Assembly: GCF_000518865.1 (NCBI RefSeq)
Contig: NZ_JAEK01000008.1
Coordinates: 122,817 to 186,816 of the forward strand
Reading direction: 5' to 3'
DNA from: Bacillus sp. J37
GTDB taxonomy: Bacteria > Bacillota > Bacilli > Bacillales > Bacillaceae
Length of the DNA stretch: 64,000 bases
Shown: positions 35,317-43,088 of the stretch, one piece after another
Layout: the number at the start of each line of letters is the position of its first letter
Position numbering within the stretch: the first letter of the stretch is position 1
Made by a program: the position numbers and the translations under genes
Notes under the pieces: generated by a model
What the model was told of the DNA's origin: nothing
The model's database searches: none
Seen by the model: the letters and a program-made list of their open reading frames with translations, nothing else

Positions 35317-36305
35317 CAGAACGAGTAGCCAAAGTTCATCAGGTTGGCTCACATCCTAAATTGGCATTGGTTACTACGATGTATCGAGAACATCAATTGA
35401 CGAATGGATGGATGAAAGATTTATCGATTAATGAAGGATTTATTTATGGTCTGTCATCTGGTGTAGGAAGTCTTTATTTGGATCGAACAGAAAGTAATCA
35501 GTCTCATTTATTAATTGGATGGAATAGTTTGGATCCGCTTTTAGATTTATCTATGAGTACAGGAACATGGGTTAATCGGAGGTTCTCAGCAGATTCTAAT
35601 CAAGCGGTTGAAGAAATGAGACAGTATTTAACACAGTGGCAAAAGCCGGTTTTGGCACCTATTAATTGTCGCATATTAAATGGCTTACGGGATCCTTATG
35701 AACAATATAGACATAGACTTCCGTTTCCAATTAGTTATTGTCTGGTAAGTGAGATTACAGATGACAAAGTATCTATATTTCTAAGTAATCAAAACGATGT
35801 AATGAAAATTCCTCTTACTACGTTTAAAACTGCAATAGAAGGTCTTACGAATCAATGGGTTGATCTCATCTTTCCAAAAAAGGAATTAAACCATCGTTGG
35901 TCAATGTGGCAGTCCTTTACTAGAAATGTGCATCATTTCAATTCAGGTTGGAGAGGACTTTCCTCCGGTTTAGTAGGTTTATATGATTTTTTAGAAAATG
36001 AACCTTTAAACCATCGTGCATTAGAGGATACATTCTTGTATGCCTCTTATCTTAGTGGGGACTTAGGAAGAGGATGGTATGCAGAGTACTTGAGATCTAT
36101 GGGAGAAGAATTTAATGATACTCGTTTTTTTGAGACTTCGATAATCTATGAAGAGTTATCAGAAGCGTGGACAATGGCCATCTATGAAATGGAGAATGCA
36201 AACATACATCAAGGTCTATTAAAAGGGATATCCAGTCTGGAAGAAAAAGCCTTGAACAACCTATCAGATCTTGCAAATAGGAATAAGAAAGTAAGGGTGG
36301 GATAA
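35304..36305 (+). CDS. BtrH-like protein, copy 2 (degenerate, no catalytic Cys/His)
   Basis: A 333-aa relative of its two neighbours, recognised by order and by the weakened signature GFIYGLSSGVGSLYL (45-59). It lacks the N-terminal cysteine (GSHPKLALVTT), and the GGH histidine region has become FPISYCLVSEITDD. It is therefore expected to be inactive on its own and may be a structural or regulatory partner of copies 1 or 3. ATG 35304 overlaps copy 1 by 13 nt and has GAGGTG upstream. Family membership is moderately certain. Confidence 0.72.
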   Translation: MVAITERVAKVHQVGSHPKLALVTTMYREHQLTNGWMKDLSINEGFIYGLSSGVGSLYLDRTESNQSHLLIGWNSLDPLLDLSMSTGTWVNRRFSADSNQAVEEMRQYLTQWQKPVLAPINCRILNGLRDPYEQYRHRLPFPISYCLVSEITDDKVSIFLSNQNDVMKIPLTTFKTAIEGLTNQWVDLIFPKKELNHRWSMWQSFTRNVHHFNSGWRGLSSGLVGLYDFLENEPLNHRALEDTFLYASYLSGDLGRGWYAEYLRSMGEEFNDTRFFETSIIYEELSEAWTMAIYEMENANIHQGLLKGISSLEEKALNNLSDLANRNKKVRVG

Positions 36306-36309
36306 TGAA

Positions 36310-37344
36310 ATGAAATCGATATCGCTTAATTATCACCATCAAAGGGGAACCCATTGTATTACTACAGCAATGATGAATCTTTTAAACCATTTTGGTATTG
36401 AACTCTCGGAAGAAATATGTTTTGGGCTTGGTGGTGGACTTGGATTTACCTATGCACGAGGTAGAGATATGGACCAATTTATGGTTTTTGGGCGAAGTGA
36501 CGATCTGGAGTTAAATATATGTGAAATTCTTGGAGTGCACGCGATATTAAAGCAAGAACATAATAGTGAAAAGGCACTTCAATCAATCATCTCCCTTCTA
36601 GAAAGAGGGGAGCCTGTATTAGTAGATCTCGATACAAGCCGGCTAAGCTATCTGAGTAGAACCTTAGATTGGCCCGAGTATGCAACACATGGCGGACATA
36701 AGGCAGTTATCACTGGTTATGAAGAAGTGACACGTACTCTTGAAGTCTACGATTATATTTGGGGTACACCCCGTAGTCTGCCAGTAGAGGATTTGTTTAA
36801 AGCTTGGAAGACGTATAGTGGAATTTCTCCAGCATCGAATCTATGGTACGAGTTTACAGTACCAAACACATTTGTTGATTTAGATCAAGCTTTACGAAAA
36901 GGCATATACCTTAATGTTTATCGTATGCTGACACCATGGAATAAATTTCACGGAATAGATGCAATGCGTTCCTTCCTTAGAGAAGTTCCAAATTGGCCAT
37001 ATCTTATGAACGAGGAGAAAAGAAAAAAACTTGCATTTTCTTCCTATATTGCACTTGAGATTGGAGGAACCGGAAAAAGTGCCTTTAGGAGGATGTTTTC
37101 GAGATTTCTTAAGCAGGCAGGACATATCCTGGATGAACCGCAGCTAATTAATGTAGGTGAACAATATCGGGAGATCTCGTTATTATGGACTGAATTAGCT
37201 GAACGTATAAGAGTAGGAAGTATTGATCCGAACGAAGGGATTTTTTCGGGATCGCAGGATAATGAACAACTAACTGATGAAATTTATAAAAGAGAATATG
37301 AACAATTTCAGAAATTGCACAATCTTTCATCAAACTGGCTTTGA
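36310..37344 (+). CDS. BtrH-like acyltransferase, copy 3 (catalytic residues present)
   Basis: A 344-aa BtrH-type protein. Cys16 lies in GTHCITTAMMNLLNHFG, followed by EICFGLGGGLGFTY (35-48) and His130 in THGGHKAVITGYEEV. The helical C-terminal half shares a GxxxFRRMFSRFLKQA motif with copy 1 (GGGMYRKMYARFLREA). AAGGGTGGG precedes ATG 36310. Two active copies suggest two acylation events or two acceptors. It ends at 37344, 14 nt before the next start. Confidence 0.86.
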   Translation: MKSISLNYHHQRGTHCITTAMMNLLNHFGIELSEEICFGLGGGLGFTYARGRDMDQFMVFGRSDDLELNICEILGVHAILKQEHNSEKALQSIISLLERGEPVLVDLDTSRLSYLSRTLDWPEYATHGGHKAVITGYEEVTRTLEVYDYIWGTPRSLPVEDLFKAWKTYSGISPASNLWYEFTVPNTFVDLDQALRKGIYLNVYRMLTPWNKFHGIDAMRSFLREVPNWPYLMNEEKRKKLAFSSYIALEIGGTGKSAFRRMFSRFLKQAGHILDEPQLINVGEQYREISLLWTELAERIRVGSIDPNEGIFSGSQDNEQLTDEIYKREYEQFQKLHNLSSNWL

Positions 37345-37358
37345 GGAGGCAGGAAATT

Positions 37359-38261
37359 GTGAATGTATTACAGGTTGATAAATTAACCAAGTCATATGGA
37401 GATAAAAAGGTTGTCGATGAAATTAGCTTTCAGGTTAATCGCGGTGAAATATTCGGTTTCTTAGGTCCTAATGGTGCTGGTAAATCAACAACGATTGAAA
37501 TTATCGCTGGACTTAAGAAAGCTGATGGAGGGAAAGTAACAGTCGCTGATTTTCCATCACATTCGAATACAACATCAAGTATAGGGGTTCAACTTCAATC
37601 GACAGATTTATATAAGGAATTAACTGTAAAGGAAACGTTACTTCTATTTTTAAACTTCCATAATAGAAGTCATGTTCTTGATGAATATATCGAGCTAACA
37701 AAGCTTCAACAGGTCCTTGATACAAAGGTAAAGCACTTATCTGGCGGTCAAAGACAAAGGCTCTCGTTGAGTCTGGCGTTAGTAGCAGATCCGGAGATTG
37801 TCATCTTGGATGAACCGACAGTTGGACTTGACCCTCAGTCCAGACGAACACTATGGGGAGTTATACAGTCGTTAAAAGATCGAGGAAAAACGGTTATCTT
37901 GACAACTCATTTTATGGATGAAGCAGAAGAGTTGTGTGATCGAATCGCTATCATTGACCACGGGAGATTAATCGCCCTTGATACACCAGTAGGTTTATTA
38001 GAAAGTATCCCATATGGCCATACCTTGACAGTGACAACAGAACCACAAATAACTGAATCTGAATTAAAAGATCTTAAATATGAATCAATTCATTTTTCTG
38101 ACTCAGACACCATCATACATACCGCTCAATTTACTGAAACATTAAGCGGACTGCTTCAAATTACCGAGCAAAATCAAATGGAAGTGACCTCCCTTAAATT
38201 AAAAAATGCCGGCCTTGAAGAATTGTTCCTACTTTTAACAGGAAAGGAGCTTAGAGATTAG
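37359..38261 (+). CDS. ABC transporter ATP-binding protein (ABC-2/drug type)
   Basis: A 300-aa ATPase of the CcmA/DrrA class: Walker A GPNGAGKST, signature HLSGGQRQRLSLSLALV, Walker B IVILDEPTVGLDPQSR and H-loop TTHFMDEAE, with the C-terminal domain typical of drug and lipid exporters. GTG 37359 follows GAGGAGG (37343-37349) and is preferred to the TTG at 37341. It is coupled to the ABC-2 permease through TAGTG. Confidence 0.9.
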   Translation: MNVLQVDKLTKSYGDKKVVDEISFQVNRGEIFGFLGPNGAGKSTTIEIIAGLKKADGGKVTVADFPSHSNTTSSIGVQLQSTDLYKELTVKETLLLFLNFHNRSHVLDEYIELTKLQQVLDTKVKHLSGGQRQRLSLSLALVADPEIVILDEPTVGLDPQSRRTLWGVIQSLKDRGKTVILTTHFMDEAEELCDRIAIIDHGRLIALDTPVGLLESIPYGHTLTVTTEPQITESELKDLKYESIHFSDSDTIIHTAQFTETLSGLLQITEQNQMEVTSLKLKNAGLEELFLLLTGKELRD

Positions 38262-39304
38262 TGAAAAAGTCTTGGAACCGTTTCATTCATTTAACACACA
38301 TACATTTAAAGCTCATTTTAAGAGATAAGATGACTTTGTTCTGGTTTTTAGCATTTCCACTTATTTTAACGACTTTATTTGGATTTATCGTTCCAAATGT
38401 CGGTAATCAAAGTAAGTTGGTGATAGTATCAGATGAATCCTATACAAAAGATTCGCCAGTTATAGATAAGTTGCTCTCTGTACCAAATGCAGAATGGGAT
38501 CCGGGTTTAGAGCCTGAAGAGGCAGTAGAACAATTCACTAGAGGCTATCTGGCAATGGCGATTACGGCAGAAAAGGATCAGGAAATTTCTTTGCATTACC
38601 GTGATGGACAAGACAGGGAATTAGTTGAAGTTTTATCAAATGTCATAAAACAGGCTGATTCCAGCATTGAAGTTAAATCAGTACCATATGAAGATATTCA
38701 AACGATAAGACCAATTGATTTTATATTACCTGGGATGATTGTATTAACCATTATGCAAATTGGATTGTTTGGAGGAACGACCCTTTTAATGGACCGTAAT
38801 TCACAAACATTAAGAAGATTGAAGACGAATGGAGTCACCGCAAGTGAAATCATTTTAAGTCATATCTTTAGCAGAATCCTACTAGTAATAGCAGCAGCGA
38901 TGCTGTTAACTTTTGTTGGTAAGTATATTCTACGAGCAAATATTGATCTATCAAACTGGTACGTAATCTTGCCGATTGCCTTTATCGCTGGTATTTGCTT
39001 TTTAAGCATGGGTTTATTAATTGCAAGTATGTTCAGGTCTCCTGAAGCAGGAAATATTTTTTCACAATCAATAAATTTTCCGATGGCCTTTATTTGTGGG
39101 ATTTTCTTTCCATTGTCAACGATGCCTGAACCACTACAAAAATTTGCTAGTATTTTGCCGCTAACACCATTAGTAGAAACAACTCGAAATCTCTTTTTAG
39201 CAATAGAGATTTCAGGAATGCAATTAATGGTTACTGTTGGCTTGCTTGTTATTTGGGGAATATCAAGTTTAGGTTTAGGTAGTATTTTGTTCAAATGGGA
39301 GTGA
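38261..39304 (+). CDS. ABC-2 type permease
   Basis: A 347-aa exporter permease. An N-terminal helix (MTLFWFLAFPLILTTLFGFIVP), an extracellular loop of about 130 residues and five C-terminal helices with the ABC-2 signature (GNIFSQSINFPMAFICGIFFPLSTMPEPLQ) match DrrB/YhhJ-type proteins. The GTG start overlaps the ATPase stop. This is the second exporter of the operon and suggests active secretion or resistance. Confidence 0.9.
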   Translation: MKKSWNRFIHLTHIHLKLILRDKMTLFWFLAFPLILTTLFGFIVPNVGNQSKLVIVSDESYTKDSPVIDKLLSVPNAEWDPGLEPEEAVEQFTRGYLAMAITAEKDQEISLHYRDGQDRELVEVLSNVIKQADSSIEVKSVPYEDIQTIRPIDFILPGMIVLTIMQIGLFGGTTLLMDRNSQTLRRLKTNGVTASEIILSHIFSRILLVIAAAMLLTFVGKYILRANIDLSNWYVILPIAFIAGICFLSMGLLIASMFRSPEAGNIFSQSINFPMAFICGIFFPLSTMPEPLQKFASILPLTPLVETTRNLFLAIEISGMQLMVTVGLLVIWGISSLGLGSILFKWE

Positions 39305-39310
39305 TGAAAG

Positions 39311-40234
39311 ATGGCGGAGCTTACTATTATTATTCCAACCTATAATCATGCTGATCGCTTGCGACACACTCTGGAACATCTAGCTTTACAAGAGGGAATT
39401 GATGAAACAGAGGTCATAGTTGTTAATGATGGATCAATAGATGGAACGGCTAAATATGTTGATCATCTGACTTATAAGTGGTTAACTGTCGTACATCAAG
39501 AAAACAAAGGGAGAAGCCAGGCAAGGAATAATGGCTTAAAACGTGCAAAGTCAAACTATGTGCTGTTTCTTGATAGTGACATCTTGCTTTGTCCAGGCTA
39601 TTTAAAAGAACTGTTAGCTGCTCAAAATAAGAATCCCGGTATTTACTTCGGGGATCTATTTAATATTCATTTTGATAAAACAGAGAGATGTGTTTCCTTG
39701 CTTAGGAAGCAAAAAACAAAGGATGGCGCTAAAGAACAACTAAAAAAACTAGAAAAAGTAGACCTTCTTGTTAACATGGCTCGATATTTTAAGATGTGGC
39801 ATCCTGAACAGAAGGTCGGTTGGCCATGTCTAACTGCTGCTAATTTCTCAGCCCCTCTATCGATCTTAAAAAAAGCCGGCCCTTTTGATGAAAATTTTAC
39901 AGGTTGGGGCGTCGAAGATCATGAGTATGCATTCCGTCTAAATGAGACAGGTGCAGAAATATACTACTTGGACACAATATATGGCTGTCATTTAGATAAG
40001 GCAAAGGAAAAAATTAATATTCCGTTACTTGTAGAAAATTTACTTTATTTTCACAAAAAATCGAAATATAATTCTGAAGTTCGTGCCTATTTAGAGTTTG
40101 TTTCCGGACACGATTCCTTACAGGCCTTGTTTCGGAGATCAATGAACATGCCATTAACAGACTGTAGTGAAGAGATATATTTCAGGCCATATAAACATAT
40201 TAGAGCGAAACAAGTGACAGCAAATGGAAGGTGA
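39311..40234 (+). CDS. Glycosyltransferase family 2
   Basis: A 307-aa GT-A enzyme: IIIPTYNHADRL start, VVNDGSIDGT (nucleotide-binding DGS), metal-binding DSD in VLFLDSDI (about 86-93) and the C-terminal FTGWGVEDHEYAFRLNETG acceptor motif typical of the galactosyl/GalNAc-transferase C domain. It probably transfers a sugar from a UDP donor to the growing product. ATG 39311 is 6 nt after the permease stop; GGGAG lies within the permease end. Donor and acceptor are unknown. Confidence 0.9.
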   Translation: MAELTIIIPTYNHADRLRHTLEHLALQEGIDETEVIVVNDGSIDGTAKYVDHLTYKWLTVVHQENKGRSQARNNGLKRAKSNYVLFLDSDILLCPGYLKELLAAQNKNPGIYFGDLFNIHFDKTERCVSLLRKQKTKDGAKEQLKKLEKVDLLVNMARYFKMWHPEQKVGWPCLTAANFSAPLSILKKAGPFDENFTGWGVEDHEYAFRLNETGAEIYYLDTIYGCHLDKAKEKINIPLLVENLLYFHKKSKYNSEVRAYLEFVSGHDSLQALFRRSMNMPLTDCSEEIYFRPYKHIRAKQVTANGR

Positions 40235-40243
40235 TAAGAAAAG

Positions 40244-41029
40244 ATGAACTCTTTACTTATTAAGAAAGCTGAACAAGTCATACAGGATTTTAAGAGACCA
40301 AGGATATTTCAAATTCAAGAAGGCATGCGGGTATTAGTGATTGCCCCTCATGCTGACGATGAAGTAATTGGAGCAGGAGGTTCGATTGTTAAGCATCGAA
40401 GTAAAAATAATCCCGTTCATATCGTATTTATTACAGATGGGAGTAATGGCAGGTCAAGATCGGAATCACCAGAAGAAACCATTAATGTACGTAAGCAGGA
40501 AGTAGTTCGTGCCTGTAAGGTCCTGGATGTAGAATTTAGTATGCTTGAGGCACAAGACAGTGAGTTCGTTCCTGATAGTTGTTTAATTAACAAGCTTAGG
40601 AAAGTAATACTGGAAGTTAATCCGGACTATATCTACATTCCTCATTACCGTGATAAGCATAGGGACCATTTTTATACAAATCTCTTATTTTATTCTGCTT
40701 GTAAGGATGATGAATTTTTTCAAAATCCGGGTTTACTCGACGTGAATATTTTAGCGTATGAGGTCTGGTCTCCTCTGGAACCTAATGTCTTTGTTAACAT
40801 CACAAATGAATATGATATAAAACAGCAGGCAATGGAGGAATACCCTTCACAATTGTCATTAATTCCCTATATAAAAATGATGTCCGGAATTAACCAATAT
40901 AGAGTCTCTTTATTTCCTTTGCCAAAAACTGAATATGTGGAAGCATTTTACCAGTGTTCTTGTTTGAAGTATTGTCAAGAAATAGAGGCGTATATAGAAA
41001 ATAGTATATATAAGGAGGAACAGTGTTGA
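40244..41029 (+). CDS. PIG-L family N-acetyl-sugar deacetylase
   Basis: A 261-aa zinc-dependent deacetylase of the LmbE/PIG-L/BshB family. The metal motif PHADDE spans residues 35-40, with further TDGSNGRS and YIPHYRDKHRDHFYT segments supplying the conserved His/Asp. Such enzymes free the amine of GlcNAc-type sugars, which fits a role in exposing an acceptor amine for the BtrH-like acyltransferases. A role in bacillithiol synthesis (BshB-like) is the alternative but is less likely given the operon. Confidence 0.9.
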   Translation: MNSLLIKKAEQVIQDFKRPRIFQIQEGMRVLVIAPHADDEVIGAGGSIVKHRSKNNPVHIVFITDGSNGRSRSESPEETINVRKQEVVRACKVLDVEFSMLEAQDSEFVPDSCLINKLRKVILEVNPDYIYIPHYRDKHRDHFYTNLLFYSACKDDEFFQNPGLLDVNILAYEVWSPLEPNVFVNITNEYDIKQQAMEEYPSQLSLIPYIKMMSGINQYRVSLFPLPKTEYVEAFYQCSCLKYCQEIEAYIENSIYKEEQC

Positions 41030-41460
41030 TAACGACTACTATGCAAATGGACATATCAGAAATTAAAACAAGACTTCGACAAAGGTATCCCTTTTTATTA
41101 GTGGACCGCATTTTAGAAGTAGAGCCGCTTAAGAGGGTCGTCGGCTATAAGAATGTATCAATCAATGAACCGTATTTTGTAGGTCATTTTCCAGAAGAGC
41201 CTATTTTTCCAGGAGTACTTATTATTGAATCTATGGCACAAGTAGGAGCAATGATGTTTGGTGAAAAGACAGAAGGGTATCTTGCTGCGGTGAATAAAGC
41301 GAAGTTTATTAAGTTTGTTAAGCCGGGAGATCGTCTACAAACTGAAGCTGAATTTATTCAACAAACCAAAAATTATGCAAAAGTAAACTTAACAGGGACT
41401 GTTGATGATATGATTGTTGCACGTGCAGAGGTAACGTATTATTTTAAACTTGAAGAGTAA
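41023..41460 (+). CDS. 3-hydroxyacyl-ACP dehydratase (FabZ-like)
   Basis: A 145-aa hotdog dehydratase: RYPFLLVDRI start, catalytic His55 in VGHFPEEPIFPGVL and Glu69 in IIESMAQ. It removes water from 3-hydroxyacyl-ACP to give trans-2-enoyl-ACP. The start is GTG 41023 or TTG 41026; AAGGAGG at 41011-41017 suits either. It overlaps the PIG-L stop. With KS, KR and ACP but no enoyl reductase in the operon, a polyunsaturated chain is possible. Confidence 0.92.
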   Translation: MLITTTMQMDISEIKTRLRQRYPFLLVDRILEVEPLKRVVGYKNVSINEPYFVGHFPEEPIFPGVLIIESMAQVGAMMFGEKTEGYLAAVNKAKFIKFVKPGDRLQTEAEFIQQTKNYAKVNLTGTVDDMIVARAEVTYYFKLEE

Positions 41461-41469
41461 TAGGAAAAA

Positions 41470-42168
41470 ATGAAAATTGTAGCCGTGAAACTACCCTCTG
41501 ATATCAACTCTATACATATGGATTCTCTATTAAGCCTACTTCCAGAATATGAACAGAGAATGGTGCAACAAAGGTTGAATTTTGATACAAGATATAGAAC
41601 TTTGGTTGCTCGAGTATTATTGCGGCTTCAGTTATCGAAGGTCTTGGGAACCAAGTGGAGAGAGATTGTTCTTCATATAGATGAGAGGGGCAAGCCTTAT
41701 CTTCAACATAAAGAACTTTTACATTTTAATCTCTCACATTCGGGAAGCTGGATTGTTGCAGCGATAGGTAAGAAAAAAGTGGGTATAGATATTGAACATC
41801 TAAAAACAATTGCTATTGAAAAGTATTGCTCTTTTTTACAAATAAATGAGCGGAATTATATTTTGGATGGTAATGGTGATGAGAGATTAAGGCGATTTTT
41901 TGAAGTATGGACATTAAAGGAAAGCTATATAAAAGCAACAGGCATGGGCTTTTATGAGCCGCTATCTTCTTATTCTGTTATACAAGCAGTCGGGAATGGA
42001 GGGTTAACTGTTCAAGCTGCAATTAAAAATGAGTTGTTTTGGTTTAAACAATATGTACTTGATGATAGATACCCACTTGCAATCTGTTCAAAGTCATCTT
42101 GTTTTCCTAATCAAATAGAAATTATGGATTTAGAGATTTTGTACAAGAGCGCAGTCAGGCTTTCATAA
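41470..42168 (+). CDS. 4'-phosphopantetheinyl transferase (Sfp type)
   Basis: A 232-aa transferase that attaches phosphopantetheine from CoA to carrier-protein serines. Conserved residues are Asp107 and Glu109 in VGIDIEH and the WTLKESYIKATG motif (Trp147, Lys150, Glu151, Lys155). Its location at the end of the operon suggests it activates the operon's own ACP. A bidirectional hairpin follows, and the ComA-like gene converges from the other side. Confidence 0.93.
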   Translation: MKIVAVKLPSDINSIHMDSLLSLLPEYEQRMVQQRLNFDTRYRTLVARVLLRLQLSKVLGTKWREIVLHIDERGKPYLQHKELLHFNLSHSGSWIVAAIGKKKVGIDIEHLKTIAIEKYCSFLQINERNYILDGNGDERLRRFFEVWTLKESYIKATGMGFYEPLSSYSVIQAVGNGGLTVQAAIKNELFWFKQYVLDDRYPLAICSKSSCFPNQIEIMDLEILYKSAVRLS

Positions 42169-42199
42169 TTGAGGATTTTATTCCATTTCAGATTAAAGA

Positions 42200-42230
42200 A
42201 CGGCATGAGAAACTCTTATGCTCATGCCGT
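42200..42230. terminator. Bidirectional hairpin between the biosynthetic operon and comA
   Basis: ACGGCATGAG (42200-42209) pairs perfectly with CTCATGCCGT (42221-42230). The T-runs on either side are weak, so efficiency is uncertain, but it lies exactly between the convergent PPTase and comA stops. Confidence 0.6.
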
Positions 42231-42264
42231 GTAAGAGATGAATAGCTACTCGAGTATGTCGACT

Positions 42265-42924
42265 TTAAACATCAATGAATGAAAGGAGTTTAAACTTCTT
42301 TGCTTTCATAAGAGCTTCTGTTCTGGATTTAACTTCAAGTTTACTGAATACACCTGTTAATGCATATTCAACAGAGCGCTGACTAATAAGGAGTTTATCA
42401 GATATTTCCCGATTCGTGTATCCTTTTGAGACTGCTAATAAGATATCCTGTTCTCTTTCACTAAGAGTAATATCTCTAAGGCTTTGGTCTTTAGTGTTTG
42501 TGGGCTCATATTTATATGTTGATCTCCGTAGTTGCCAAAACAAATCAAGTGGAATAATCGTTTCACCTCGAAGAACACATTCAATTGTATTGATAATTTG
42601 TTCACGTGAAGCAGTCTTACTAATAAATCCTGAAATTCGTGTCTTAGTAATGAGATTAAAATGCAGGTCTATTTCAAAACCAGTATATATAATCACTTTT
42701 GCCTGAGGATTATCCTCTAATATTTTTTTTGACACTTCAATACCGTTTAACTCTGGCATATGTAAATCAATCAGATAAACATCAAAATCTATCTCCTGTA
42801 CTAAATTGAATATATGATTGATTGAAGAGCTTATAGTAACCTGGTAGTTAGTATCTTGTTCTAAAAGTGCCTTTGTTCCTTGTGCTACAGACACATGGTC
42901 ATCAATTAAAAGTACCTTTATCAT
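42265..42924 (-). CDS. comA: ComA-like NarL/FixJ response regulator
   Basis: A 219-aa response regulator. Receiver: acidic pocket Asp8-Asp9, phospho-acceptor Asp53 in LIDLHMPELNG, Lys in GFISKTAS. Effector: LuxR-type HTH (LSEREQDILLAVSKGYTNREISDKLLISQRSVEYALTGVFSKLEVKSRTEAL). Length and the C-terminal half (TNxEI...S.RSVEY.LT.IF.KL.V.SRTEA) closely follow B. subtilis ComA, which activates target promoters when the cell-density pheromone is sensed. It lies 164 nt downstream of the sensor kinase on the same strand. The adjacent acyl-glycoside operon is the obvious candidate target. Confidence 0.88.
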   Translation of the reverse strand: MIKVLLIDDHVSVAQGTKALLEQDTNYQVTISSSINHIFNLVQEIDFDVYLIDLHMPELNGIEVSKKILEDNPQAKVIIYTGFEIDLHFNLITKTRISGFISKTASREQIINTIECVLRGETIIPLDLFWQLRRSTYKYEPTNTKDQSLRDITLSEREQDILLAVSKGYTNREISDKLLISQRSVEYALTGVFSKLEVKSRTEALMKAKKFKLLSFIDV

Positions 42925-43088
42925 AGTAATCTTTCCCTTTGGAATTAGATTTTTTATTGTGGGTCAATGGTATTTTCCTCATTATACGGTTAGAAAATAA
43001 AAGATTTTATTGATGATAGATAAGAAAAAATAAGCTTTCGTCATTCCAACTTGGCGATAAGCAAAGTTTTTCAATACATTTTACTCCT

